The translations under genes were made by a program, and so were the position numbers. The notes under the pieces were generated by a model. It had not been told where the DNA came from, searched no databases, and saw only the letters and a program-made list of their open reading frames with translations. Shown piece after piece: positions 29,890 to 42,466 of a stretch of 64,000 nucleotides of DNA (positions are counted from its first letter, which is position 1; the number at the start of each line of letters is the position of its first letter). Source of the stretch: Talinum fruticosum (Eukaryota > Streptophyta > Magnoliopsida > Caryophyllales > Talinaceae); assembly GCA_021018815.1 (NCBI GenBank), contig JAITYX010000084.1, forward strand, positions 1,984,001 through 2,048,000. The letters are read 5' to 3'.

Positions 29890-31386
29890 TACACTAGAAG
29901 CCCTAAATGAGCCTAAATGGGTACAGGCCATGCAAGAAAAGCTCAATCAATTTGAAAGAAACCAAGTGTGGACTCGACCCTACGACCATCTAATCACCCA
30001 GTCATAGGAACCAAATGGGTTTTCAAGAGCAAACTGGATGAGGAAGGGTTGGTATTAAGAAATAAGGCTAGACTTATTGCCCAGGGTTACAATCAAGAAG
30101 AAGGAGTTGATTGTGGGGAAACCATTGCACCTATTGGTAGGATTAAGGCGACCACAATCTTGTTGGCATTTACATCTAGCATGAATATCTTACTTTATCA
30201 AATGGATGTCAAATGTGCTTTTCTAAATGGTTTCATTCAAGAAGAAGTCTATGTTGAGCAACCCCGTACACTTGAAAACTCAGAATTTCCAAATCATGTT
30301 TAGAAATTGCAAAAGGCTTTATATGGTCTCAAACAAGCTTCCGAGCTTGGTTTGAAAGACTAAGCAATTAGTTGAAAGTGATTTCAAAAGAGGTCAGACT
30401 GACAAAACTCTTTTCATAAAAACCAAGGGGAAAGATTTTCTTATCACTCAAATTTATGTTGATGATATCATTTTGGGAGCTACTAATGAAACTTTATGTC
30501 AAGAGTTTTCTAAGTTGATGAGACAGGAGTTCCAAATGAGTATGATGGGAGAACTCAACTTCTTTCTTAGTCTACAAATCAAATAAGACAAGGATGGCAT
30601 TTATGTCCATCAATCCAAGTATACCAAGGAGCTTTTGAAGAAGTACAAACTACAAGATATGAAGCATGCAGCAACATTTATGAGTAGCGGTTTGAAATTG
30701 GACTCAAATGAAAAAGGTAAAGATGTAGATTAGAAACTCTACAGAGGTAGGATTGGATCTCTACTTTATTGCACATCTAGTAGGCCGGATATCATATTCG
30801 GTGTCTACCTTTGTGCAAGATTTCAAGCTAATCCAAAAGAATCATATCTCACTTGTAGTGAAGAGAATTTTCGAGATATCCTGCATGGACTCCGAATCTT
30901 AGTCTATGGTTTTCAAAAGACTCATAACCGACTCTCACTAGATACTTAGATGCTGATTATGCTTGGATACAAAGTTAATAGATATAGCACATCAGGAGCA
31001 TCCCAATTTCGGGTCAACCCCTCACCTCCTGCCACTCAAAGAAACAAAATTCTATTGCTCTATCAACTACCGAGGTTGAGTACATTGCAGCTGGAGCACG
31101 CTGTGGTCAGATTCTCCGGATCAAGCGGCATTTGAAGGATCTAGAGCTATCATTCACATCTATCCCAATCAAGTGTGACAATCAGAGTGCAATCAACACT
31201 ACCAAGATTCCGGTTCGGCTCTCAAAGACAAAGCATATTGAGGTCGGATATCATTTTCTAAGAGACCACTATGAGAAAGGTGATATTGAACTTCAATTCA
31301 TTCTTACGAAATTTCATTTAGCTAATATTTTCACTAAGCCACTTAGTGAGGATCGGTTTTGCTTTATAGGAATGAGCTTGGTATGA
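29890..31386 (+). pseudogene. SIRE reverse transcriptase and RNase H pseudogene
   Basis: WVQAMQEKLNQFERNQVW (~29917) opens the RT domain. The 111-codon frame 29968-30303 holds GTKWVFKSKLDEEG, NKARLIAQGYNQEEG and MDVKCAFLNG. The catalytic YVDD is intact at 30455-30466, followed by SKYTKELLKKYKLQD (~30613). RNase H ends with IKCDNQSAINTTKIP and SKTKHIEVGYHFLRDH (31132-31300). Stops at 30301, 30583 and ~30733 and two frameshifts inactivate it. It lies in the same direction as gag and integrase, as expected for one polyprotein. Confidence 0.85.
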
Positions 31387-31927
31387 TTAATGCATTATTA
31401 TATGATTTCTAAGTGAATTATCCTTGCGTAGTTATGTGTTATATGTTTTTAATAACCAATGGATCATTTGATAGATTGACACTTGAGTTATTAATTCTTT
31501 GAGTGTTCTAAGTCACTCAAAAAACATACTGAGTTAGACTCGGTTTTTGAGCAAATCGACATCAAACTTACGGGATTATCTCTAGATAAATAGATAATTT
31601 AAAAAATGTTTTTGAAAAGTCTCTCTTCTCTCTCTTATACGCGCGATTCAATCAAGGAATTCTAGTCCTTGGAAGAAAGTCTTTGGAATAATAGCCGTTG
31701 GAGTGTAGAACATCACACCCATTTGAGAGTGTCGTTTGATCTTTAGGTCAAGTCGAAGGCTGAAGGTCATTTCTTTTCACTATAAATAACATCCCTTTGT
31801 TTTATTTTTATTACTTTGCTCTTTTCTTCCTTCTCTCGAAATTTATGTTCTCTCATATTCACTTTCTAAATTCAAAGCTCTCTCTCTCTTTGCTCTCTCA
31901 TTTCTTCTCTATTTCTCACCTCACACA

Positions 31928-33420
31928 ATGCCTTAGCGAGGTTCGGGACTAAAGCTCTTGGGGTCTGCAACCAAGAAGCCCCATACCAAAAATACTCAAG
32001 AGGGAACCTCCAACCCCTCGAAAATCTTCGTCGCCTAGCATTTTATGTTAGATGACAAGTTCCTCCAAACCACATCCTTTTCATGGTTTAAACACATTTA
32101 AGGCACTTGGAGTTTATCATTATTTGGCTTCAGTGATTTCATCTATCTAGAACTCGTCTCCGAGATTTACGCTAACATGTCCCATTCGGAAGGTGTCATG
32201 ACCTCAAAAGTCCAAAGGAAGGTGTTTCACATTAAGCTCCCCTTCTTCGAGAGACTTTTCAAAGTTTCTTCTCTCTTTCTCAACTCCAACCCTGTACCTT
32301 TCATAGAAGTCACAGATGACTTCTTTGAAAAGTATGCCAAAGAAGTACCTAAGTCATGAAAGAACTTCTCCAGTGACTCGAGATGAAATATGAGGCAAGG
32401 CTGCTCTGTTTCATTCTAATGAGAACCTTATTTTCTCATCATTCTAGCAAGGAGAATCCAAACTCTAAGATTCTTAAAGCCATGTTTGACATTACGAAGG
32501 GCTACGAAGTAGACCTCTTCCCTTTCATTATGGACCGAGATGGCCTCCATGCCAGGTCGGTCCAACAAATCTACTCCTTTTCCCTTTGGAGCTCTCTTGA
32601 CGTTTGTCTTCAAATAGTTCAAGATTACTCCTCCCTCGAGATCCCAAAGTTGTACGTGAGGTTGCCACTATTGTTGGCGGGAAAGAACTTATAGGCTATG
32701 GATACCGGGAGCTATAACACTGGAGTTTGGGTTCATTCATCCGAGCTTCCACCTCCCTCTTCTCCACCAGCTCAAAAACACTAGCACTTCCACCTCCTTC
32801 TGCTGGTCCTTCTACTTTTCTACAACCTCCTCCTCCCTCAACTGCAGCTTTTACCAAAATGGTAGAAAAGGTTGCTTACAGTGTCTAAACAATGTCGAAC
32901 ACTATTTTCTCTCTCAAACCCATCTATCGAGCACTGGTGATAAACTAGAAGTTCGGACAGGTTTCAAATCAAGGAGTGTAAGACCCTTAAGCTTGAGTTC
33001 AAGGCTATTATAAACGAGCAACGTGAGCAGCTCCAACTTCTCCAAGAATGTAAGACTAAGGCTGCTCGGGACCACGACACTTCGGATACTTCGAGGAGTC
33101 TTCTAGCCACGCTAAGTCTACCTCGACTAAGGTAGAAGAAGAAGTCGAGCGATGGTCGAAGTCGGAGAAGCTCGGCTGAAGAGGAGAAGGAAAAAGAGAA
33201 GGGAGAAAAAGAAAAAGAAAAAGAAGAGGTTGCCCCATCTAAGGGCCAAGGCGCAATAGAACCTAAACCAAAGTCGATCTCCTAAGATCATGATCCGAGT
33301 AGGTCAACAAAAGCTGGGGACGTCGCTCGGTCCAAAGTTGCTAGTCGAAGCATCACCCTCTTTTGTCTTTTAGGAGGATGAGCCCGAGGAAGGTATGCCC
33401 TGGCTTGATAGACTAGCACA
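31928..33420 (+). pseudogene. SIRE extra (env-like) reading frame, decayed
   Basis: Between RNase H and 3' LTR there are 2.5 kb, as in SIRE/Maximus elements that carry an env-like ORF. An ATG at 31928 is followed by TAG as third codon. The best-preserved parts are 32177-32359 (MSHSEGVMTSKVQRKVFHIK...) and 32383-32694 (ARLLCFILMRTLFSHHS...PFIMDRDGLHARSVQQIYS). This resembles the globular domain found in the second ORF of such elements. Downstream (32700-33420) is proline-rich and then highly charged with Lys/Glu runs on the plus strand (~33180-33235), suggesting a coiled-coil or basic tail. No transmembrane segment could be shown. The envelope role in this lineage is a hypothesis. Confidence 0.55.
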
Positions 33421-33953
33421 AAGCCACTTTCGAACATCCCGTCTGCTGCCGCCGCCGTGATCATCCACCTCCTCCCAAGCTTATCAATGCGGGCGCAATA
33501 CCCATCCCTCCTCTTCTCAACAGCAAGCCCCCTCCTCTTAATCTATATTTTTTGTCCAACATCGGTTGAATTGGATTGTTATTTTCTTCCCTCCTTTTAC
33601 TTGAAATACAAGGGGAGAAAATCTAGAAAACTTGATGTTTTGTATAGGGGAGTTCACTCCTCTTTCGAGTAATGAATGAGTTTTTTTTTTCGAACAAACC
33701 TGTTTCGAGTTCACTGCTCTTTCTTTTTGTCTTTCTGCTCTCGATACAATCTACTCATTTCATTTCTTTGCTCGATTTATTCTCCGGATAATTGTTACGA
33801 GTTATGATATGATCTTAAGCTGCATTTTATAAATAGCATTCATCACTCTTTTTATTTGATACTTAAGAGAACATTACTTTTTGTTCGATAATTGAAAATG
33901 AAAACTCATACTTTGCACTAACAAGTTTGTATCATAAGTATGGAATTCCTTTC

Positions 33954-33969
33954 ATCAAAAAGGGGAGAT
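33954..33969 (+). promoter_or_regulatory. SIRE polypurine tract
   Basis: CATCAAAAAGGGGAGAT lies directly before the 3' LTR start TGAATACTC. It primes plus-strand synthesis in this class. Confidence 0.75.
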
Positions 33970-35452
33970 TGAATACTCAAGTTTTGACTCTAAGACATTC
34001 GAGTATTACATGAATACTTAGGTATAAATCCTATCTCTCTTAAGTTTTAGTTCCAAGTCATTCGAGCACTATAGAAACTCTTATCTAAGTTTTCATTCCG
34101 TTCGACTAACTCGGAAAGTGCCTTATTGCATATCTCCTACACTCGGTGTTTCGACTCACTCGGACATCACTCGGAACTATCACATGCTAAAATAATCTCT
34201 CTAACACTCTTATTATGAGCACCGATTATTTATTTTAACGCAAAGAGAACTACAACGTTAATTCTTTATTCTAAGTCGACTTATTTCCTTGAGAATTATT
34301 TGACAAGATCAAGTTGTTATACTCGATAAACTCTTTTAACTTGATCATCTTTAGGATTGACTCAAGATGGAATTTGAGTATATTGAATATTAGACTCGGA
34401 AAATTCCATTCTTTTAGGCCAAAGATAATTAAGCATTTATTTACTCGGATTTAATTATTATCCGTGCCTAATCTTGGACCAAAGTATTTTATACTTTGAG
34501 AACCAATGTGGTTTGATTTTGTAGGTTATTCAAACGAGGCTAACCTATTTTTGAAATACAAAAGTAGCTAGGCTTCTACTCGTTAAACACTAGCGAGATA
34601 AGTTTTGGCTACTTTAGGACATGGCTTAGGCACCGTGTCGGGGTTGTTTGTTTCTAAAACTATAAACTCCAACTCTGGGTCTAATGGTTGTATCCGCCTT
34701 AGCTTTAAGTCACCATCATTTGATTGGAACATCTTTTTTAGCAAAGAGCCGTTGCACAACATTTATATCCCAACTGATCTTTTCTAAGTGACTCGGAATA
34801 GCCGTTACAACGACCGGTGAAGATTTCGAGTCCAGAATCAAGACTCAACGATCACTTTGCCTGATTGGCTATAAATAAAAGCCACTCCACAAGACCTGAA
34901 GATTGTTGAGCAGATTAATGGAACTAAATCAATTGTTGAAATAATTGTTGTTCTCATTCTTACTTAATCTTTTATTTACAACTCCTATTACGTATTTAGT
35001 ATTTTCCGAGTTGTAAAGAAAGTCTTGTAATCAATTAAATTCTTTTTTACTTTCTAAGTAAGGTCCTTTGACAAAGTGTAAGGTTAACTCAGCTCGGTTA
35101 TCCCTTATTGTACGAGGTTACCTCGGTTAGGAAGTACTAGATCAAATAAGGAAACTTCTAAGTTCAGGAAAACATTGTAAGGAGTTGTTTAAGGGAGCAA
35201 TTCTCGTTGAGTCAATCCTCTCGTATTTTGTGGATTCAAAATAGTTGATTTGACTTGGTGATAGGATTAACACCGTCCGTGGTTTTCTGCCCAAGGAGGG
35301 TTTCCACGTATATCTATGTTAGTGCCGTTCCGAGTTCATTCTAGACTCAGAATCCGCTTTAGCTTCTATTGGTATAAAAATTGTTTAATTTTCTTTATCA
35401 CCCTATTCACCCCCTCTAGGGTGACTTAGAATCTCCAAGAGCAAACCTTCGA
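33970..35452 (+). repeat. SIRE 3' LTR with TATA box
   Basis: Starts TGAATACTCAAG and ends GCAAACCTTCGA, followed by the target duplication GTGTG. A TATA box (TATAAATA, ~34870-34877) lies in the context GATTGGCTATAAATAAAAGCC. The 5' LTR has lost this block. Confidence 0.85.
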
Positions 35453-35457
35453 GTGTG

Positions 35458-35790
35458 ATTAATCTACACTCATAGCACACTTTCTTGATTCTTGACGGAG
35501 AGGAACCGATTATTGAAGTCCTTCTATGCATCTCACGAGAGGATGAAATTTTCATATTATAAGCAACCATGTTTATCTAACCTAAAATAACCTTCTAGAC
35601 ATAAATTGTTGGCAGTCTAGGTTATACTTTTTTTTCATTTTCATGCTTGAACGAGTGTAGTTGCTTTTATTTTTAAGTGTTTTTGTGAGCCTTTAGCTTA
35701 GTAGATGAGGCAGATTCAATCCAATAAATAATCCTTGCATGGGTGAAAAAATCAAACATAATAATAGAAAGAAGTGCCCTCTCTTCTAGC
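35458..35790 (+). mobile_element. Family O leader, copy 2, right part
   Basis: After the SIRE target duplication the family O leader resumes: CTCATAGCACAC, then GCATGCTTGAACGAGTGT-like sequence, GTGAGCCTTTAG, and AATAATCCTTGCATGGGTG. These parallel 43790-44070. Similarity fades at about 35790. Confidence 0.6.
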
Positions 35791-38700
35791 CAAGTGGATA
35801 TTGAGGCAATAGTTTTATAGTGGAGTCTCTATTGTCCGTCCAAATGGAGTCCCAAATGGCTGGCTAGATGGTTGTACCGGTGGAAGAGATGCACGGCAAG
35901 ATGACGGCTCGCTTAACGGCATACATGATCAAGATAGGTATCCAGATAATTAACTTGGAAGAGTTGCATAAGTGTCATTTCTTACCCCGGACACCGGCAA
36001 GCATGAACGCATGATTACATGTTGACCGATACGGAGATATAGTTGAGGTAGTTAAGATTTTGCTATCTAATTAGATTGCATGTTATTATTTTGACTAATT
36101 ATTGGTGTATACTTATTGAGTGAATGGTTGTAACTCCGACGTGTGCTCGTTAAGTAATTAGTTGTTTCTTTTTGTTGTTTCGGATGAGTGTTGTTATCTC
36201 GGGAAAATGATACTTTTGAGGGAAACTCTATCTATTTTTTCTAGGATTCTTTTTATTTTATGTTGTCTCCCAAGGGTTGTCTCATGATTCTAATTCTTAT
36301 GCTAATTCTCATACAGCTAGTGCACTTGCATGCTAGCTTCTTATCACCCTCTCCTTGATCGCATTATCCCCACGGGTGTTGTTTACCTCATGCAACCAAG
36401 TGTCGTTCTTCATGGGGCACCGATCTTAGTTGATCGAGGCGAAGGTGAGGGGTGGTAACAGCTGTGCATGGGAAAGGCACTTGTGATTTGCCAATCTAAT
36501 CACCGCACCTGCATATTGTTGACGAAGCGGTGAACACTTTTGTTACTTGGCCCAAGAGTTTGGTCATCATCTCTACGGTATTTTATTTAAAAATATTGGA
36601 TTATTGGTTGTTAATTGTTAAGTAGTATTTTGTACGTATTTTTAGTAGTTATTTAGTTTATATTATATAGTTTATTTTATCTTAATTATTCTATTTTGTT
36701 TATTTTTAGGTACTTATCGAAAAAAGTGAGGAAGATATGAAAGATGGTAAAAGTGGGTTTTTAGCTACCGATAAGCGTCCAAGAAAAGATATGCAGTAAT
36801 AAGTCGAGCGAGGCAATTTACGGATAATCGGTACAAAAAGCGCTCAAGTACCCGACCTAATTACCACAATCAGAGACTTAATATTTCTAAGGTTGGAAGA
36901 ATTTGCAACAAATCCCACCACTTATTCAAAAGCAAAGTCAACTCTTGCTTTAGCTGATGTCAACGTTGGTGTAATTACAAGCTTAATTTGGGCTTTGTAT
37001 TCAAGTGCTTAAATCTCCATTGATTAATTGAAGGGCCCACCACTAAATTCATGAGTGATTACTTTACGCCTAGGTTGATCATTAGTTTCCTAGTTAAATT
37101 TTGATTTGGGAAAAGGTCTCCTAAGAACGTGGGCATGAAAAGTGTGAAAGAGAAGCATGGGTAACCACAGACTCTACAAGGAAGGCATTGAAGACTATAA
37201 AAGGCAGATGCATACCCAGCCCCTCGGGGCCAACCCTTCCCTCCTACCCATCAATACCCATCTTCTTTTCACCTCTCGCTACCTCACAACTATCTCTCGC
37301 CACCTCCTACTTCTCCATAAACATTTATCATCATCACTCATTATCATCTTTCATCTTCATCATCATGTTGATTATCACCACCATGGGAAGGATTATATGG
37401 TAGTATTATTATTATTATTATTATTGTAATTTTATTTCAAGACATTATTTTTATTGTTAGATTTATATTAAAGATGTTATTTTTATTTAGTTTACGTGTT
37501 CTCAATTATATTATGTTTGACTAATTTTTTATACTTAGTATAATCTACTTGAAACCATGTTAAATTAGTTATTTTGAAACAAAGTTTTGATCTTTATTGT
37601 CTTATTGATTAGATCCATGATTTTATGATAATTTTTTTTAATGTTTATGATTTTATGTCTAATTAATTAGAGTGCACACTAATTAGTTTTATATAAATTC
37701 ATATGATAGTTTAAAGGGTTTAAGTATGTAATCGCTTGATCTTTTAGACATAAGTATCTCCCTAATTAATCATGGATGGCTCATACTCATCTCTTTTAAT
37801 TAGGAAACTATAATAGATCCTTTTTAAATCAATTTGCTAGTATATTGGTTATTAGGTGTTAGATGATGTTTTTCTAATACTTAATGCTCTAATTTGATTA
37901 AATTCTAGTGCTAGTACTAGAGTTATCAATATTAGTAGGGTTTATATTAGGGCTAGGCCTAAGTAAACTAATAACTAAGGAAAAACGGGGAAGATCCGCT
38001 AGTGGTTGTCTTCTACAGTTTAGCTCATGGGTAGATCAATTTGTGTGTTAATGATAAATAATAAATTACATGGTGGATATAGATTATGCTAAGTGTTTTT
38101 ATAAATTTGATATCTTTGATAATTATTTATTTGCTTTTTAGTAGTTTTCTTTAGTTTAATAATTATTATTTACAAAGTTACAATCTTTTATTATTAATTT
38201 CATTATTCCCTCCTTAAATAACAGTCTTTTAGGTTAGTTTTAGGAATTTTATTTTAATTTAATTTTGAATCTTCATATATTTTAATTTTTAGATTATTTT
38301 TCTATTAGTTTTTATTATTTTTGAGTAAGTTTGTTAGAAATTAGTTTAAAAATAGTTTCTTCTATTATTTTTCATATTTTATCTTCTTTTAGGGTTTAGA
38401 TAGAGTCCTAGTTTGATGTGATTAAATTTTAGAATTTTTAGAATTAATTTGATAATTTTTCAGATTTAATTCTTGAATTTAATTACTGTAGGTTTTTAGT
38501 TAAATAATTTCGTAAATTCAGTTTTAAATTTTATGATTATATTTTTTGGGTCTCGTTAGGTCTACAAAATTAGTGTTAATATTCTAGGTAATTTTAATAT
38601 TTATTTTTGTAATTAATTTAGTGCAGAATTTTACTTATTTAATTTTCCGTTTTAGAATTTATTTATTTTCTGCTTTAGTTTTCTGCTTTAGTTATTCTAA

Positions 38701-39235
38701 AAAATATACAAAAATTTCTGGGTTATTATTGTGTTTTTATTATGTATAAATTATATATTTAGTTATTAGATATTTTGCTATGATTTTTAGTTATTGATCT
38801 TTTTAATTTATATTTTCTATTTTGTTTTTACGAGTAGTAAATTTAATTAGATTAAAGCTTGCATGTTATTATATCTTTTCTCGTGGATTCAATCCCTACT
38901 TCCGTGTGCTATATTTTTTATTATAAGCCTAAGTAGTGGTTTAATTTGTAACCGTACGACAAGCTAACATTAATATTGCGTGTATATATTTCAAATTCAT
39001 GTATTATGATCATCCCGGAACTAGGATGTCATTGCCAAAGCCCGAGTGGGAGGAAGGGCACCCCCATGTCCTCGGTTGGCACCAACAAACATTTAACAGC
39101 GCTTGATCATCGTTTGGAGCAGTCCCTCTCCTGCAGCTTGATAAGTCACCTCGGAATTGGTGTTTTCTTCTGCAATGTTTTGTGAAGACTTTGCCGGAAG
39201 ACAAAATATTCGAAATCTAAGCGCCAAATTTATAT
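35790..39235. other. Unclassified AT-rich, probably LTR-derived DNA
   Basis: No coding homology was seen. A TATA box (ACTATAAAAGGCAG, 37194-37207) is followed by a CT-rich leader-like stretch (37220-37330) and an (ATT)n run (37404-37425). It is then long and AT-rich until TCTCGTGGATTCAATCCCTAC (38879-38900) and AACCGTACGACAAG (38949-38962), phrases that resemble the LTR/leader end of several plant LTR retrotransposons. No PBS or matching second LTR is present. The frames at 37157-37429 and 38976-39204 are short and unsupported. Confidence 0.35.
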
Positions 39236-39239
39236 CATG

Positions 39240-40055
39240 TGTTTGGGGTATTAGGCAGGGACAATGATGAGATGACCATACTGATTTTGTTGGACAACAT
39301 AATGGAATTTTTCATTTCTAACTATAAATGTACAATTATTATGTAATAGGTGGCTTCCCGAGAGAGGAATCGGGGACGTTCAATTTCTCAATCTTGATGC
39401 CATTCAAGCATTAAAACCCACAACCGAGGACCGATCCAAATTTATCTTAAACCTCCTAAAAGCGATGCAAAAACACGTTACTTGGCACTCGTTTATTGAG
39501 AGGTAAGTATAGAAATAACTTAAATGGAGCTCTATGTTTTAATAAATGCAATTTTATATATGCTATTTGTGCCGGTGTAGGTCACACTAGAAGTTGCATG
39601 CTATATATTCGAGGAGTACCATTGCGTACTAACTCGGTCCTACGGGTCTTCTCGGGCAGAATGATATCAAAATAGTACTCAACTCATCAGTCCATTACTT
39701 CTAAAAGAGAAGAAGGCTATTAAAGATAAAAATCATGTCCACAAATAACTTTAGAAGCTCAAAGCCGACATATCAATCCGGCAACCGATATCGGCCTCTT
39801 AGAAAGATAGACAAGCCTTAATTGATGCCCTTAACAATATTGGTATATCTCTTAAAGTCTCACCTAAGGAAGTAATAGGTATGGTCAATACTGGAGAAGG
39901 AGCCATCACCTTTGGTAATAAATACCTACGTGAAGAAGGCGTTGCACACAACAATGCCCTCTATTTGATCTGTAACTTGCTTAACACGTTTGTACATTTG
40001 GCACTAGTTTTATAATGGGTTAGTTACAAATGTATGCGTCTAGACGATTGCCAAA
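39240..40055 (+). pseudogene. Ogre/Tat-type protease-region fragment
   Basis: From ~39805 the plus strand reads RQALIDALNNIG, then KEVIGMVNTGEGAITFGNKYLREEGVAHNNALYL (spanning to ~39966). This parallels RQALINALSKIEV...TFDKNDFLKEGIAHNNALYL-type sequence at 46520-46690. In Ogre/Tat elements this block precedes the protease. Sequence 39240-39800 has no recognisable domain. The fragment ends at the next element's LTR start (40056). It is a second, truncated family O copy. Confidence 0.55.
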
Positions 40056-40763
40056 TGTAGACACCGAAAATGTATCACTCATATATCCTTTATTTATGTT
40101 ATTTTATTTTTTCAGCTCGGTGATGAAATCCCAGTCCTGTTTGTGGATTCGAATTACGGTCGAAATCTAATTAGCGTGACGGAAGCCAATAAACCACAAA
40201 CAACCCTTTAGCACCAAAAATCAAATTTATTTGCTTTTTCTAGCCCACAAACCCATTTTCTTTTAGCCAGTCCAAGTCCGGGTCAAAGCTCCAGGTCAAA
40301 GTGAAGCCAACGTCGTGCATCACGCCGTACTACTCGCTAAACGCATCATTTCATCTTCATCATCCAAGCAAACCACAGAGTTTAAAGTGACCGTATCAAG
40401 TCGTATAGGATGGCGTCATGCTTCATGGCTTTTTACACCAAAGCGTTGTGTTTTGCTCCAAGCATGCAACCGAGGCACGGAAGCCAACTTCACCAAACGA
40501 CACCGTACAAGGCCGGCGCCGCGCTTCAAGGTGTATTCTACCATAGCTCTGCATTTTGATCTAGTGTTTAGCCAAAAACAGAAGTTCCATTTTCCCAGCA
40601 CGATGACATTTTGAAGTTGGTGCCGATTCTTGGCCCTTCCCAATGGATTTCTAGTTCAAGATGGTTTTATCTTATTTTTCTAGATTCTAGCCTGGTCTGG
40701 TTTTGCAAGTTTTGATGGTTGCTTGCTTACTTCTTAGGTCATATTGTGACCTAATCTTTTCTC

Positions 40764-40773
40764 TATAAATAAA
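40764..40773 (+). promoter_or_regulatory. Family O LTR TATA box
   Basis: TATAAATAAA in the context CTTTTCTC-TATAAATAAAGAGCC is the best core-promoter candidate in this LTR. Confidence 0.5.
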
Positions 40774-41043
40774 GAGCCTATATGATCATTTGAACAAAGG
40801 TTAATAGCCTAGCTGCATGCTTGTTGAAATTAAGCTAAGAGCTACTGAATGCGTCATCGGTATTTTGATCTCTTGGCTCATTTTAAACAAATGCTCATTA
40901 CTCTCTAGAACAATCCCGCTATTTTATTTTGTTTCCTCACCTTTATCTTTTTCATACATTAAGGCAACCCGAGGGCGCTTAACTCATTCGCAATCTCTAA
41001 CATTTTATTTAAATTTATGTTGTTTACTGCCTTTTGTATTGTG

Positions 41044-42466
41044 TGAAGGTTTGCTCTAGAGAGTCCGAGTCACCCTAGAGAGAAGGGGGTTAATAGGGTG
41101 AGAAGGAAATTTTACGGCATAAAAGCTTTTCTGCAAAGTATGAGCTCGTAAAGCGAGTTATGAGTGTGGAATGAACTCGAAACATAGAAGACAGAAAATA
41201 ATGTGGAAACCCTCTTGAGGCATAAAATCACGGTCGGTGTTAATCCAGAAACCAAGTCAAATACACTTTTTGAATGCACAAAATACAAGGACTCACTCTT
41301 ACAAAATTGCTCCCTTACACAAATCAATACAAATTTTCATAGGCATAGAAGTTCCCTTGTCTTCCCTAGTACTTCGTAATCGAGGTACCCTTTACACTTA
41401 GGGACAAGTAAGCTAAGTTGCCCTTTAGAACTCAATCAAGGGATAATACAAGCAAATGAAGTAAACAGTGATTACACGACTACTTCTTTTCTACTAAAAA
41501 GTTGAGAAAACTTAAGTACGAGTTGAAAGCTAGAAAAGATTGAAAGTGTAGGATTTGAGTTTTGTTCCAGGAATCGTCAATCTTCTAATTCTTATAGGAT
41601 GGCTTCTATTTACAATCAACAGGGCAAAAAACCGTTGTGATCGATTTTGGATTGGGAAGTTTCACTAGTCGTTGTAACAGATAGTGTGAGTCCATTAGAA
41701 AGAGAACCATTGTAGATATGAACATTGTGGTTAAGTCCTTAGCTTAAAAGGTGGTCCAACCCACTAGTTGTGACTGAAATCTAGGTTAGACTCAAAATTG
41801 AAGTTTACCGGAAATGGAAACAAACAACCCTCACATGGTATCCGAGCTTATCTTGACACAATGCCTTTCCTGTCTGTTGGTGTTTAAGCTGTTAGAAGCC
41901 GATTACTTTTGCTTTTTAAAATGAGATTAAATCACTATAATTAACATGCAAAAGTTAATCAAAATGGTACGGAAAGTATAAAAATACTTTGGTCCTAGAT
42001 TAGGTAAGGATAAACATGAATTAAAATAATTAACTACTTAATTATCCTTAACATGAATAAATGAAATTTTCTATGTCCAATATTCAATAGATTCGAATTC
42101 CATTTTGTTTCTATCTTCTAGATGAATGAAGAATTAACGTTGTGTAGACACAATGCATCAAGTTTGCCAAATAAGTAATTTTAGTTAATAAATCTGACTT
42201 TAAAAGATGAATTAATGCAGTAATTCCTTTTCAGTATTTGCAATAAGTCATAGCTCATAATAAGTTAAGGATGTGAAATTATTTAGGCAAGAAAATTAAT
42301 TGTGTTGCATCCGAGTGGTTCGAAGCCCGAGAGATAAGCATTTTACTCAAGAGATGGTTTTGAATAGGTCAAACAGATATCAAAACTTGAAGATGAGCTT
42401 CTTAAGATGTGATAATGACTTGAATTGAAAACTATAGACAGAGAAAGAGTTATACTTGAGTCTTCA
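41044..42466 (-). mobile_element. Solo LTR of a SIRE-like element, antisense
   Basis: TGAAGGTTTGCTCT at 41044 is the reverse complement of the SIRE LTR end, and TTGAGTCTTCA at 42456-42466 is the reverse complement of its start. Along the interior the order of matching blocks is preserved, for example GGAAACCCTC-TGAGGCA-AAAATCACGG. Flanks are TTGTG (41039-41043) and TCGTG (42467-42471), a target duplication with one mismatch. It is more diverged from the 24953/33970 LTRs than they are from each other. No internal sequence remains, so it is a solo LTR. Confidence 0.8.

Larger units (their letters stand above)
24953..35452 (+). mobile_element. SIRE-type Ty1/copia retrotransposon, complete structure, decayed genes
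   Basis: The LTRs (24953-26407 and 33970-35452) flank gag, protease, integrase, RT and RNase H in copia order, then a ~2.5-kb extra region after pol. GTGTG directly repeats at 24948-24952 and 35453-35457, a clean target duplication. The length of 10.5 kb, long LTRs, and an extra ORF between RNase H and 3' LTR are typical of the SIRE/Maximus lineage. Every reading frame is broken. It inserted into the family O leader. Confidence 0.88.

Noticed and set aside
39010..39204. 64-codon minus and 69-codon plus frames
   Set aside because: No recognisable domain; they overlap each other and nothing around them supports a gene.
40315..40643. 99- and 75-codon overlapping frames
   Set aside because: Inside the family O LTR; the parallel LTR at 63385-64000 does not keep them open.
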